Shown: piece by piece, positions 18,138 to 26,975 of the stretch
Numbering within the stretch: the first letter of the stretch is position 1
How the letters are laid out: every line of letters starts with the position of its first letter
Assembly: GCF_016862995.1 (NCBI RefSeq)
Contig: NZ_BOOA01000034.1
Span: 28,370 to 92,369 of the forward strand
DNA: 64,000 bases
Direction: 5' to 3'
Source: Acrocarpospora phusangensis
Lineage (GTDB): Bacteria; Actinomycetota; Actinomycetes; Streptosporangiales; Streptosporangiaceae
Made by a program: the position numbers and the translations under genes
The notes under the pieces: model-generated
Told to the model about the DNA's origin: nothing
Database searches by the model: none
Seen by the model: the letters and a program-made list of their open reading frames with translations, nothing else

Positions 18138-20867
18138 ATGGATGGTCATACCGCCCCTCTGATCGGCCGGGGCGACCTCCTCCGGGAGCTGCGGGGAACG
18201 CTGGACGCGAGCCTGGACGGCGCGTTCCGGTTCCTGGCCCTGGAGGGCGAGCCGGGGGCGGGCAAGACCCGGCTGCTGGCCGAGTTACGCATGGCCGCCC
18301 GGGCCCGCGGCGGTCTGGCGCTGTGGGGCAGGGCGGCCGAGTTCGAGCAGGTCATCCCGTTCAGCGCGCTGGTGGACGCCCTGGACGGCCATCTGGAGGA
18401 CGCGCGGATCCCGCCCGATCCCCTGCTGGCGACGGTCTTCCCCGCGCTGGGCGCGGCCGCGGAGCCGGGGGACGACCGCAGCGGCCTGGCCAGGTACCGG
18501 CTCTACCGGGCGGTCATCGGCTTGCTGGAGCGGCTGGCCGAGCCGTCCGGGCTGGTCCTGATCCTGGACGACGTGCACTGGGCGGACGGCAGCACGATCG
18601 ACTTCCTGGACCACGTGGTCCGGCATCCCCCGGCGGCGCGGGTGCTGATCGCCGTCGCGTACCGGCCGAAGCAGGCGTCGCCGCGGCTGGCCGGGGGCGG
18701 CAGCCGGATCACGGTGGGGCCGCTCAGCGAGGCCGAGGCCCACGAGCTGCTCGGTCCGGAGATCAGCAGGGGCCGCCGCCGCGCCCTGTACGAGGCGAGC
18801 GGCGGCAACCCCTTCTACCTCCAGGCCCTGGCCAGGATCGAGGCCGGAGACCTGCCGGCCACCCTGCACGCGGTACTCCAGCGCGAGCTGGCCGGCCTGT
18901 CCGGCGACGCCCTGCTGGTGGCCCAGTCCGCCGCCGTGGCCGCCGACGAGTTCGAACCCCGCCTGGCCGCCGTGGCCGCCGAGCTGGCCGACCCGGTCAC
19001 CCTCAAGTCCCTGGACGAGCTGGTCGCCCGCGACCTGGTCCGCCCGGACGGCAGCCGCTTCCGCTTCCGCCACCCCCTGGTACGGCAGGCCGCCTACGAG
19101 TCCGCCGCCCCCGGCTGGCGGTTGGCCGCGCACGCCAGGATCGCCGGGCACCTGGCGGCCGTCGGCGCCCCCGCCACGGTACGGGCACACCACGTCGAAC
19201 GGTCGGCCACCTTCGGCGACCGGGAGGCGGTGGCCGTCCTGGTGGAGGCGGCCCGCGCGGTCGCCACCACCGCGCCCGCCACCACCGCGCACTGGCTGCG
19301 GGCCGCCATCCGGCTGCTCCCCGACGACACCGACGGCCGGGGCCACCGCCTGGACCTGCTGCTGGAGCTGGCGCGCGGCCAGGTGGTGTCCGGCTGGCTG
19401 GCCGAGGGCCGGGAGACCGCCTACGAGGTGCTGCGCCTGCTGCCGCGCGAGGACTACGCCAGGCGGGCCAGGGCGGCCCGGTTCTGCGCCCTGGTGGAAC
19501 GCCTGCTGGACCGGCCCGCGCAGGGGCGGGCGGTGCTGCTGGCGGAGCTGCGGGAGATCCCCGACCCGAAGCTGCCCGAGGCGTACCCGATGCGGCTGCG
19601 GCTGGTGGCGGAGAGCCTGATGCGCGGCGACCACCGGGCCGCCCAGGCGGTGCTCGACTTCATGCCGTCGGAACCGGCCGACCACGGCCTGGCGGTCGCG
19701 GTGGCCGCCCTGCGGCCGATGCCGGCCTACGCGGCGGCCCGCATCCCGGCCGCGATCGATCATCTGGACCGGGCGGACGCGCTGGTCGCGGTCACCCCGG
19801 ACATCCAGCTGCTGGAGTGGATGGACACGATCGCCTGGCTGTGCTGGGCGGAGCTGTGGCTGGGCCGCCACCGGTCGGCGGTGGACAGGTTCGAGCGGGC
19901 CATCGCGATCGCGAAGGCGACCGGGCAGACGTTCATCGTGACGAACATGCTGGCCGGCCAGGCCCGCGCGTACGGGGTGGTGGGCCGCCTGCCGGAGGGC
20001 GCGGTGGCGGCCGAGGAGTCGGCGGAGGTGGGCCGGCTGCTGCACTCGGGGTACGCGGTGGTGGTGGCCCAGGCCCAGCAGAGCCTGCTGGCCTGCCTGA
20101 CCGGCCACGAGGAGCTGGCGGTACGGCTCGGCGAGGAGGCGGTCACCTCGGGGGTGAGCGCCCTGGAGTGGCCGGGCGCCCAGGCCCTCTACGCCTACGG
20201 CAACGCCCTCGCGCACACCGGGAGGGCCGCCCTCGCGCCGGTCACCGCCATCGAGGAGGCGTTCGCGGCCGGCCGATTGGACCAGTTCAGCATGTTGTCG
20301 TTCTGCGAGACGATGGCCGCGCACAGCGACGACCGAGCCGCGTGGGCGGCGCGCGCGGCCGAGGTGGCCCATCCGGAGCTGGAGTTCAACGCCGGTTTCG
20401 TGCACCTGGCGGCGGCGCACGCGGGGTCGGGCACGGCGGCGGCCGATCTGGCGCTCCAGGCGGCCGGGATCCTGGCCGCCGCGGGTCAGCGGCCCGCCGC
20501 GGGGCGCGCCCTGCTCCGGGCCGGCTGCGCGCTGATCTCCGCGGGGCGCAAGCGGGACGCGCTCCCCCATCTGGGCGAGGCCGGGGAGCTGTTCGAGGCG
20601 TGCGGGGCGCCGGGGCTGCTGGCCCAGGCCGTACGGGAGCAGCGGCGGGCCGGGAAGCGGGTGCCGTCCAGGGGGAAGGGCGCGGGCGGGCACGGGCTGT
20701 CGCCCCGGGAACTGGAGATCGCCCGGCTGGTCGTCGAGGGGTGCACCAACCAGCAGATCGCGGAGCGGCTGTTCCTCAGCGTGCGGACGGTGGAGACGCA
20801 CCTCTCCCACGCGTTCGAGAAGCTCGGGGTGACGTCCAGGACCGGGCTGGCCATCGCCCTCAAGTAA
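18138..20867 (+). CDS. LuxR family large ATP-binding regulator (LAL type)
   Basis: A 909-aa transcription factor. An AAA-type ATPase domain starts the protein (Walker A GEPGAGKTR, residues 37-45; Walker B LVLILDDVHWAD, near 140-150), followed by a long helical, TPR-like middle (about 400-820) and a C-terminal LuxR helix-turn-helix (LSPRELEIARLVVEG ... LSVRTVETH, about 850-909). LALs are usually pathway activators that respond to an inducer bound by the middle region. It is divergent from the VOC gene and 84 bp upstream of the GMC oxidoreductase, which it may control. A plausible -10 box TAAAGT lies about 40 nt before the ATG. It is too far from the NRPS genes to assign as their activator. Confidence 0.9.
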   Translation: MDGHTAPLIGRGDLLRELRGTLDASLDGAFRFLALEGEPGAGKTRLLAELRMAARARGGLALWGRAAEFEQVIPFSALVDALDGHLEDARIPPDPLLATVFPALGAAAEPGDDRSGLARYRLYRAVIGLLERLAEPSGLVLILDDVHWADGSTIDFLDHVVRHPPAARVLIAVAYRPKQASPRLAGGGSRITVGPLSEAEAHELLGPEISRGRRRALYEASGGNPFYLQALARIEAGDLPATLHAVLQRELAGLSGDALLVAQSAAVAADEFEPRLAAVAAELADPVTLKSLDELVARDLVRPDGSRFRFRHPLVRQAAYESAAPGWRLAAHARIAGHLAAVGAPATVRAHHVERSATFGDREAVAVLVEAARAVATTAPATTAHWLRAAIRLLPDDTDGRGHRLDLLLELARGQVVSGWLAEGRETAYEVLRLLPREDYARRARAARFCALVERLLDRPAQGRAVLLAELREIPDPKLPEAYPMRLRLVAESLMRGDHRAAQAVLDFMPSEPADHGLAVAVAALRPMPAYAAARIPAAIDHLDRADALVAVTPDIQLLEWMDTIAWLCWAELWLGRHRSAVDRFERAIAIAKATGQTFIVTNMLAGQARAYGVVGRLPEGAVAAEESAEVGRLLHSGYAVVVAQAQQSLLACLTGHEELAVRLGEEAVTSGVSALEWPGAQALYAYGNALAHTGRAALAPVTAIEEAFAAGRLDQFSMLSFCETMAAHSDDRAAWAARAAEVAHPELEFNAGFVHLAAAHAGSGTAAADLALQAAGILAAAGQRPAAGRALLRAGCALISAGRKRDALPHLGEAGELFEACGAPGLLAQAVREQRRAGKRVPSRGKGAGGHGLSPRELEIARLVVEGCTNQQIAERLFLSVRTVETHLSHAFEKLGVTSRTGLAIALK

Positions 20868-20951
20868 CCACCGGAAGTACGTGTTTTCCACGATGCCCAA
20901 GATCCGCCCGTCCTGACATGGTGTGACTCCAGAGGCACGGGAGGCCCGTAC

Positions 20952-23090
20952 ATGCGGATCGCGCGTTCCACCACGGAGGGCGTCTCCGACGCCCGGCGCG
21001 CGGGCGTGGCGGCGGGGCGGACGGAGCACGTCGAGGTTCTGGTCGCCGGGTCCGGGTTCGGCGGCGCGGTCGCCGCCTACCGGCTGGCCGAGGCCGGGTT
21101 CGAGGTCGTGGTGATGGAGCGCGGCCGGGCCTGGCCGCCCGGTTCGTTCCCGCGCAGCCCGGCCGAGATGGGCCGCGCCTTCTGGGATCCGGCCGAGGGC
21201 CTGCACGGCCTGTTCGACGTGTGGCGCTTCGGCGACCGCGACTCGGTGGTGGCCAGCGGGCTCGGCGGCGGGTCGCTGATCTACGCGAACGTGCTGCTCC
21301 GCAAGGAGGAGCGCTGGTTCGTCCGGGAGTCGCCGCTGCCGGGCGGCGGCCACGAGCACTGGCCGGTCAGCCGGGAGGCGCTGGATCCGCACTACGACGC
21401 GGTCGAGCGCATGCTGGGCGCCACGCCGTACCCGCTGGACCAGGACGCCTACCGGGACACGGCCAAGACGCGCGCGACGCAGGACGCGGCGGCCGAGCTG
21501 GGCCTGGACTGGCGGCTGCCGCCGCTGGCGGTCAGCTTCGCACCCGAGCCGGAGGCCCGCCCGGGTCTCGGCCTGCCGATCGCGGACCCCGGGTACGGCA
21601 ACCTGCACGGCCTGCCCCGGCGGACCTGCAAACTCTGCGGCGAGTGCGTCATCGGCTGCAACGAGGGCGCGAAGAACAGCCTGGACCACACGTACCTGTC
21701 GGCGGCCCGCCACCACGGCGCCGACCTGCGCACGCTGCACGAAATCAAGACGATCGCCCCCAGGCCGGGCGGCGGCTACGAGGTCGGTTATGTCACGCAC
21801 GCGCCAGGCGGCAGGGCGCGGACGATCGCCTGCGACCGGCTGGTGCTGGCGGCGGGCACCTACGGCACCACGTACCTGCTGCTCAGGAATCAGGACCGGC
21901 TGCCCGGCCTCAGCGGCGCGCTCGGCACCCGGTTCTCCGGCAACGGCGACCTGATCTCCTTCCTGCTGCGCGCCCGGGACCGGCCGATCGCGGCCAGCCG
22001 GGGCCCGGTCGTCACCAGCTCGATCCGGCTGCCCGGCGGCGCGTACATCCAGGAGGGCGGTTTCCCCGCCTTCGTGGACTGGATCGCCGAGTTGATGGGC
22101 GCGGGCGAGCTGTCCAGCCGTTCGCTGCCCGTCATGGGCATGGGCAGGGAGGCGCCCGACGGGGTGCTCCGCCTGCGCGGCGAGCGGCTGGTGCTGGACC
22201 GGGACGCGGAGACCAGGCGCGACTACTACGAGCGGCTGAGCGGCGCCATGCGGCGGATCGGGGACGTGCTCGGCGCCGAGTACTCCGACGCGCCGCTGCG
22301 CCGGCTGCTCACCGCGCACCCGCTCGGCGGCGCCCCGATGGGCCGCCACATCGGCGAGGGCGTCTGCGACTCCCGCGGCGAGGTCTTCGGCTTCCCCGGC
22401 CTGTACGTCGCCGACGGCGCGGCCATGCCGGGCCCGGTCGGCCCGAACCCGTCGCTGACCATCGCCGCCATGGCGGACCGGATGGCCGACGGGATCGCCG
22501 CCAAGAGAAGGCGCGGCGCTCCCGGGTCCACCGCCCTTTCGTTCACCGAGGAGATGCGCGGCGCGCTCGACGGCGGCGACCGCCTCGCTTTCCGGCTCAC
22601 CATCACCGCCCATGACGTGAACCGCTTTCTCACCGAGCCCGCGCACCTCGCCCGGGCCGAGGGATGGATCGACGCCGCCATTTGCGGGGGCCGGCGCCCG
22701 ATCGAGCGGGGCTGGTTCAACCTCTTCGCGCCTGGAGAGGCGCCCGACCGGAGAGAGATGCGGTACCAGCTGCATTTCCGGGACGGCGAGAACCAGCCCC
22801 GCACCCTCCTGGGCGTCAAGCACGTACGGCACAGCCCCGCCGTCTGGCCGGACCCCACGACCCTGCGCGTCACCCTGCTGGCGGGCCACCTGAACGAGGA
22901 CGAGGACGACGACGAGGAGGATGCTGTGCTCGCGACCGGCGCCCTGCGCGTCCTCCCGTCGGACCTGGCCAGAACGCTCACCACGTTCCGCGTCAGCGGC
23001 CCCGGCGGCCCATCCGCCCTGGCCCGCTTCGGCACCTTCTACCTCGGCGAGGTCTGGAACGCGTACGGCCCCTACCCTTCGGAGGGCTGA
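20952..23090 (+). CDS. GMC-type FAD oxidoreductase (cholesterol-oxidase-like) with C-terminal accessory domain
   Basis: A 712-aa protein. The FAD-binding Rossmann motif is GSGFGG (33-38), followed by ASGLGGGSLIYANV and, near residue 455, the HPLGGAPMG active-site segment of the cholesterol-oxidase/GMC group; VGPNPSLTIAAMADR closes the FAD domain. Residues 226-236 hold CKLCGECVIGC, a CxxCxxCxxxC cysteine cluster that could bind iron-sulfur or zinc. After about residue 520 comes a roughly 190-aa extension (STALSFTEEMRGAL onward) seen in actinobacterial GMC proteins that are often fused to hydrolases; no hydrolase follows here. An acidic run (EDEDDDEED) lies near residue 650. GGGAGG lies 7 nt upstream of ATG. 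The stop region overlaps the convergent ligD-like gene by 19 bp. Substrate unknown; sterol or another hydrophobic alcohol is possible. Confidence 0.85.
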   Translation: MRIARSTTEGVSDARRAGVAAGRTEHVEVLVAGSGFGGAVAAYRLAEAGFEVVVMERGRAWPPGSFPRSPAEMGRAFWDPAEGLHGLFDVWRFGDRDSVVASGLGGGSLIYANVLLRKEERWFVRESPLPGGGHEHWPVSREALDPHYDAVERMLGATPYPLDQDAYRDTAKTRATQDAAAELGLDWRLPPLAVSFAPEPEARPGLGLPIADPGYGNLHGLPRRTCKLCGECVIGCNEGAKNSLDHTYLSAARHHGADLRTLHEIKTIAPRPGGGYEVGYVTHAPGGRARTIACDRLVLAAGTYGTTYLLLRNQDRLPGLSGALGTRFSGNGDLISFLLRARDRPIAASRGPVVTSSIRLPGGAYIQEGGFPAFVDWIAELMGAGELSSRSLPVMGMGREAPDGVLRLRGERLVLDRDAETRRDYYERLSGAMRRIGDVLGAEYSDAPLRRLLTAHPLGGAPMGRHIGEGVCDSRGEVFGFPGLYVADGAAMPGPVGPNPSLTIAAMADRMADGIAAKRRRGAPGSTALSFTEEMRGALDGGDRLAFRLTITAHDVNRFLTEPAHLARAEGWIDAAICGGRRPIERGWFNLFAPGEAPDRREMRYQLHFRDGENQPRTLLGVKHVRHSPAVWPDPTTLRVTLLAGHLNEDEDDDEEDAVLATGALRVLPSDLARTLTTFRVSGPGGPSALARFGTFYLGEVWNAYGPYPSEG

Positions 23091-24289
23091 TGGCGCTCCC
23101 TCGCCCACGGGTCGTAGTCGACCTCCAGCGCCTCCTGCGCGGGCCGCTCCCCTTCGGGCACGTGCTGGAGGTTGACCCGGATCCGGGTCCAAGCGGAGCT
23201 GCGGCCACGCATGGAGTCGACCAGCACGTCCGCGGGTTCCAGCAGGGCGGCGACGTCCGGGTGGCGGGCCTTCCAGCGGTCGAACCCGGCCATCGCCTCG
23301 GCCTTGGTCTCCGCTCTGGCGATCTCGATCAGCGGCATGGTGGACTGCCGCCGGCCGGTGCCCTTCGGCGCGCGGGGGCGCGGGCCCTGCTCCTTGGCCA
23401 GCGCGAGCAGCGACTCCAGCGAACCCTCGACGGCCTGGGAGTCCATCGCCGCCCAGGGGTCGCCGGCGGCGGCGAAGCGGGCCGGGACCGTGTCGATCGA
23501 GAACGCCTCCGGGCGGCAGCCGCGCACCTCCTCCCAGGCGAGCGGCGTGGACACCAGGCCGGTCGGGCGCACGCTGTAGGCGGAGGCGACGGTCCGGTCG
23601 CGGGCATTCTGGTTGAAGTCCACGAACACGCCCTGCCGTTCCTCCTTCCACCAGTGGCTGGTCGCCAGGCCGGGCGCGCGGCTCTCGATCTCCCTGGCCA
23701 CCGCCTCGGCCGCCCGGCGCAGCTCCTGGAAGGTCCAGCCCGGGGTGATCCTGGCGTACACGTGGAAGCCGCGGGAACCGGACGTCTTCGGCCACGCCGT
23801 CAGGCCGTGCTCGCCCAGCACGTCCCTGGCCAGGAACGCCACGTCCACGATCTCGTCCCAGGACACGCCGGGCACCGGGTCCAGGTCGATGCGCAGCTCG
23901 TCCGGACGGTCCAGGTCCGGCACGCGCACCGGATGCGGGTTCAGATCCACGCACCCCAGGTTGACCGTCCACAGCAGAGCGGCCAGATCACGGCCCACGA
24001 CCTCCTCCGCCGAGCGCCCCGACGGGTAGCGGAACTCGGCGACCTCGATCCAGGCGGGCCGCTTCGCGGGCGCGCGCTTCTGGAAGAACGGCTCCGCGTC
24101 CACCCCGTGCACGAAACGTTTGAGCACCAGCGGGCGGTCCGCGACGCCGCGCAGCGCGCCCTCGCCCACGGCGAGATAGAAGCGCACCAGATCCAGCTTG
24201 GTGTGGCCGGTCCGGGGGAAGACCACCCGCCCGGGGCTGGTGATCCGCACCTCCCGGCCGGCGACCTCGATGATCTCCGCGTCGGACAC
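23072..24289 (-). CDS. ligD: LigD-type DNA polymerase/primase domain protein (stand-alone)
   Basis: A 405-aa protein of the archaeo-eukaryotic primase-like polymerase family used in bacterial non-homologous end joining. It shows PGRVVFPRTGHTKLDLVRFY at the N terminus, LRIDLDPVPG with the two metal-binding Asp residues, KTSGSRGFHVY and the VSTPLAWEEV segment. The polymerase domain covers about 1-290; the remaining 110 residues have the helical tail found in stand-alone LigD-polymerase paralogues. No ligase or 3'-phosphoesterase domain is attached, and no ku gene is in the window. The GTG start has a -10 box TATCGT (plus strand 24296-24301) six nt upstream, so the mRNA is probably leaderless. 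Confidence 0.9.
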   Translation of the reverse strand: MSDAEIIEVAGREVRITSPGRVVFPRTGHTKLDLVRFYLAVGEGALRGVADRPLVLKRFVHGVDAEPFFQKRAPAKRPAWIEVAEFRYPSGRSAEEVVGRDLAALLWTVNLGCVDLNPHPVRVPDLDRPDELRIDLDPVPGVSWDEIVDVAFLARDVLGEHGLTAWPKTSGSRGFHVYARITPGWTFQELRRAAEAVAREIESRAPGLATSHWWKEERQGVFVDFNQNARDRTVASAYSVRPTGLVSTPLAWEEVRGCRPEAFSIDTVPARFAAAGDPWAAMDSQAVEGSLESLLALAKEQGPRPRAPKGTGRRQSTMPLIEIARAETKAEAMAGFDRWKARHPDVAALLEPADVLVDSMRGRSSAWTRIRVNLQHVPEGERPAQEALEVDYDPWARERHQPSEG

Positions 24290-24295
24290 AAGCCC

Positions 24296-24301
24296 ACGAT
24301 A
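24296..24301 (-). promoter_or_regulatory. -10 box (TATCGT), leaderless start of ligD-like gene
   Basis: TATCGT on the minus strand, 6 nt before the GTG at 24289, with no Shine-Dalgarno. Confidence 0.5.
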
Positions 24302-24344
24302 CGTCGTGGCACCGACAACGGGCCGGACGGCGGCGCGCGACCGG

Positions 24345-25241
24345 CTAGGGGTTGGCCAGCGGCTGGTCCTCCAGCGCCCGGTCGATGTCCCGCCGGTACG
24401 GCATCGACGTGGACGCCCCCGGCCGCTGGACCGAGAGCGCCGCCGCCGTGGAGGCGAACCGCAGGAAGTACTCCGCGCCGTGCCCCTCCGCCCGCGCCAC
24501 CGCGAGCGCGCCGACGAAGGTGTCGCCCGCCGCCGTGGTGTCGACCGCCTTGGCCGGCACGGCGGGGGCCCAGAGGCGTGAGCCGTCGCGTGAGCCGTAC
24601 AGGGCGCCTTTGGATCCCAGAGTGACCACCAGCTCCGGAACGCGCTCCAGAAGGGCTTCCAGGGCTCTGTCGGGCGCTCCCAGGCCGGTGATCGCGGCTG
24701 CCTCGTGCTCGTTGCAGACGAGCAGGGTCATGGCGGCGAGGAGTTCGTCCGGCAGTTCGGCCACCGGGGCGGGGGTGAGGATCACGGGGGCCGGGGAGGC
24801 GACGGCCGCCGCCACGACCGCGTCCATGGGCAGTTCCAGCTGGAGGAGGAGGGCGTCCGACCCGGCGATCAGTTCCAGGTCCCGCTCCGAGGGACCGGTC
24901 ACGGTTCCGTTCGCGCCCGGGACGACGATGATCGAGTTCCCGCCGCCCTCCTCGACCACGATGTGCGCGATGCCGGAGGGCCCGTCCACCGTCCGCAGCC
25001 CTTCGGTGTTCACTCCGGCGTCGTCCAGAGCCGCGCGCAACGCCGGGCCGAAGGCGTCGGACCCCACCGCCCCGAGGAAGGAGACCTCCGCGCCGGCCCG
25101 CGCCGCCGCGATCGCTTGGTTTGCTCCCTTTCCCCCGGGAACCGTGCGAAACTCGGTCCCTGATACCGTTTCCCCCAGGTGAGGGGCTCGCGGGACGTAC
25201 GCGACGAGGTCCATGTTGGCGCTGCCGAATACCGTGATCAC
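24345..25241 (-). CDS. rbsK: Ribokinase (PfkB family)
   Basis: A 298-aa sugar kinase that phosphorylates ribose at O5 with ATP. It has the N-terminal FGSANMDLVAYVPRAP, GGKGANQAIAAARAG (sugar binding), the N-E-HE-type segment CNEHEAAAITG, and the C-terminal DTTAAGDTFVGAL with the catalytic Asp and anion hole. Length and motif order fit ribokinase. No ribose transporter or LacI regulator is adjacent, so it may act on ribose from nucleoside turnover. The GTG start is preceded by AGGAGG 12 nt and GAAGG 1 nt upstream, so the exact ribosome site is uncertain. Confidence 0.88.
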   Translation of the reverse strand: MITVFGSANMDLVAYVPRAPHLGETVSGTEFRTVPGGKGANQAIAAARAGAEVSFLGAVGSDAFGPALRAALDDAGVNTEGLRTVDGPSGIAHIVVEEGGGNSIIVVPGANGTVTGPSERDLELIAGSDALLLQLELPMDAVVAAAVASPAPVILTPAPVAELPDELLAAMTLLVCNEHEAAAITGLGAPDRALEALLERVPELVVTLGSKGALYGSRDGSRLWAPAVPAKAVDTTAAGDTFVGALAVARAEGHGAEYFLRFASTAAALSVQRPGASTSMPYRRDIDRALEDQPLANP

Positions 25242-25285
25242 GCCTTCTATGTTCCTCCTGCGGAACGCATCGGCCCGTCGACTCC

Positions 25286-25312
25286 ACTAATTCGGCTGAT
25301 TAGTCCTAGAAT
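25286..25312 (+). promoter_or_regulatory. Operator-like inverted repeat and -10 box of the CbiX-like gene
   Basis: ACTAAT (25286-25291) and ATTAGT (25299-25304) are inverted around 7 nt. TAGAAT (25307-25312) lies 8 nt before the GTG at 25321, a leaderless arrangement with the repeat over the -10/-35 spacer. Confidence 0.5.
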
Positions 25313-25320
25313 CCGCCGAT

Positions 25321-26232
25321 GTGAACGAAGGTCATGACGTTCCGGCGAAGCTCCCCATCCGGGAGCGCTCGTCGCGCCCCGGCGGAGGCGGCCGCCATCG
25401 CAGGCCGCTGCCCGTCACGCTGCCCGCTGACGCGCCCACGCTGGTGCTCGCGGTCCCAGGGGCGGTGGACGATGTCGTGACCGAGTTGACGTCGATCATC
25501 CGCGTGGACAACCCGCAACTCGACCTCCGGCCCGTCTCCCTCAGCGACGGCGGCGCCGACCTGGCCAAGGAGTTCTCCTCGATCGCGGCCGAGCGCGCCG
25601 CCCGCGGCTTCGCCGCCGAGAGCGACGGGGAGACGCGTCCCCGCGCCGCCGTCGTGGTCCCGCTGATCACCGGCGCGCACCCGCGCGTGATGCGCTCGGT
25701 CCGGGACGCCGTCGCCGAGAGCGAGGCCCCGGTGACCGTCACCGACCCGCTCGGCCCGCACCCGTTCCTCGCCGAGGCCCTGCACGTACGCCTGTCGGAG
25801 CGCGGCCTGGCCCGCGCCGACCGCATCCGCCTGTTCAACGTGACCTCGCCGGTGGACGGCATCATCGTGGCCACCGTCGGCGGCGACGAGTCCGCCCGCG
25901 CCGCGGACGCCACCGCCGTCCTGCTGGCCGCCCGCCTGGCCCTGCCGGTGGTGCCCGCCGCCTTCGACGGCCGCCCCACGGTGGCCGACGCCGCCGACCG
26001 GCTGCGCAACATCGGCGCGTCCCGGATCGCGCTCGCGCCGTTCGTGATCGGGCCCGAGGTGGATCCGGACCGGATCGCCGCCGCGGCGGCGGACTGCACG
26101 GGCTGCGCGTCGCCGCTGGGCGCGCACGAGGCGGTCGCCCGCATGGTGGCCGTCCGGTACGGCGCGATCCTGGGCAACCTGACCGAGGACTTCGAGGAGT
26201 TCCCGGAGGAGTTCTCCGAGGGAGAGGGCTAG
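25321..26232 (+). CDS. CbiX/SirB-like sirohydrochlorin chelatase family protein
   Basis: A 303-aa protein with two weakly similar chelatase-fold halves, about 40-165 and 175-295. The first has VVVPLITGAHPRVMRSV, where His is the expected metal-inserting residue. The second has ALAPFVIGPEVDPDRIAAAA and ASPLGAHEAVARMVAVRY, the usual C-terminal pattern. The family inserts Co2+ or Fe2+ into sirohydrochlorin for cobalamin or siroheme; many actinomycete members sit near nitrite/sulfite reductase genes, but none is present here, so the role is not fixed. The GTG start is probably leaderless. The last residues are strikingly acidic (DFEEFPEEFSEGEG). Confidence 0.78.
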   Translation: MNEGHDVPAKLPIRERSSRPGGGGRHRRPLPVTLPADAPTLVLAVPGAVDDVVTELTSIIRVDNPQLDLRPVSLSDGGADLAKEFSSIAAERAARGFAAESDGETRPRAAVVVPLITGAHPRVMRSVRDAVAESEAPVTVTDPLGPHPFLAEALHVRLSERGLARADRIRLFNVTSPVDGIIVATVGGDESARAADATAVLLAARLALPVVPAAFDGRPTVADAADRLRNIGASRIALAPFVIGPEVDPDRIAAAAADCTGCASPLGAHEAVARMVAVRYGAILGNLTEDFEEFPEEFSEGEG

Positions 26233-26250
26233 AGAGGCCCTAGAGGGGCC

Positions 26251-26610
26251 CTATAGAGGCCTTCGCCCGGCGAAGCCGAGTTCGCTGCGGTGGTACCAGG
26301 CGAGTTCGCTTTCGCCCTCGATCCAGCAGAGCCGCACCGACACGCCGTCCCTGACGGCGGGGAAGTCGATCAGGACGGGCGCGATGCCCTTCAGCTCGAT
26401 GCCCTGGTCGGCGAACCAACCGATGATCTCCGCCAGCCGGGCCTCCAGGCCCTTGGCCTCGGCGAGGCCGCCGCGCGCCGAGGTGCCGGACTGTTTCAGG
26501 TCGTAGCCCAGCTCGGCCAGGTCGGCCCGCAGCTCGATCAGCTCGGCGACCAACTCGCGCGCCTCGGGCATGAGCGAGCGGGCACCCTCGACACTGAAGA
26601 TCCTCTCCAT
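26251..26610 (-). CDS. DUF2203 family protein
   Basis: A 119-aa soluble protein: an N-terminal helical hairpin (SVEGARSLMPEARELVAELIELRADL) and a C-terminal beta part with VSVRLCWIEGESE, WYHRSELGFAGRRPL. The C-terminal GFAGRRPL signature identifies DUF2203, whose function is unknown. The ATG has a -10 box TAACCT (plus strand 26617-26622) 6 nt upstream, so it is probably leaderless. Convergent with the CbiX-like gene with 18 bp between stops; that interval contains repeated GAGGCC/GGCCCTA words that may fold. Confidence 0.85.
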   Translation of the reverse strand: MERIFSVEGARSLMPEARELVAELIELRADLAELGYDLKQSGTSARGGLAEAKGLEARLAEIIGWFADQGIELKGIAPVLIDFPAVRDGVSVRLCWIEGESELAWYHRSELGFAGRRPL

Positions 26611-26616
26611 CCGCCG

Positions 26617-26622
26617 AGGTTA
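26617..26622 (-). promoter_or_regulatory. -10 box (TAACCT), leaderless start of the DUF2203 gene
   Basis: TAACCT on the minus strand, 6 nt before the ATG at 26610. Confidence 0.5.
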
Positions 26623-26686
26623 TCGCGACTTCCGGGCCGCCCGGCGCCCGCTCGGGCGCGCTGGCCCAGATCACCCCGGAGCCGCT

Positions 26687-26884
26687 ATGACTGGGGGCAT
26701 GAAACCCTTCTTGATCGGTCTCGGCGCCCTCCTGGCGCTCACGGGGGCCGTGTGGACCCTGCAGGGCCTCGGTTACATCGGCGGCAGCTTCATGAGCGGC
26801 AACACGACATGGGCGATCATCGGGCCGATCGTGCTCGTCGCCGGGCTCGCGCTGGCGGTGTGGACGCTCCGGCGCCGCTCATAA
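26687..26884 (+). CDS. Small two-helix membrane protein
   Basis: A 65-aa hydrophobic protein with helices at about 9-26 and 39-58, a short polar loop (GYIGGSFMSGNTT) and a basic C terminus (LRRRS), so both ends are probably cytoplasmic. I do not recognise a named family, although such small proteins are common in actinomycetes. The start at 26687 is preferred because GGAG lies 5 nt upstream; ATG 26699 (61 aa) is the alternative. It stands 76 bp from the divergent DUF2203 start. Confidence 0.7.
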   Translation: MTGGMKPFLIGLGALLALTGAVWTLQGLGYIGGSFMSGNTTWAIIGPIVLVAGLALAVWTLRRRS

Positions 26885-26975
26885 CCGCGGACCAGGCCGC
26901 CACATCCGAATTGTCACGTTTGATCCTGAACAAGCAGGCTATGACTGGCATATCCCCTCATGAGCGAGGGGACGT

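Noticed and set aside
18138..20867. LAL regulator as the activator of the NRPS cluster
   Set aside because: Eight kilobases and several unrelated convergent genes separate them; the GMC gene is a nearer target.
22226..23035. Open frame antisense to the end of the GMC gene
   Set aside because: Ser/Arg-rich translation without domains; it is a shadow of the GMC coding frame.
18285..23972. Very long open frames (up to about 1900 codons) antisense to the LAL regulator and GMC genes, and similar ones antisense to the NRPS genes
   Set aside because: High third-position GC removes stop codons from opposite frames. The translations are Arg/Gly/Pro/His-rich with no domains, and cross several real genes.
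25353..25366. CelR-like half match GGGAGCGCTC in the CbiX-like gene
   Set aside because: Only 10 bases match, within coding sequence and far from any glycosidase.
26233..26265. GAGGCC/GGCCCTA repeats between the CbiX-like and DUF2203 genes
   Set aside because: Pairing is imperfect and several alternative folds exist; too weak to call a terminator.
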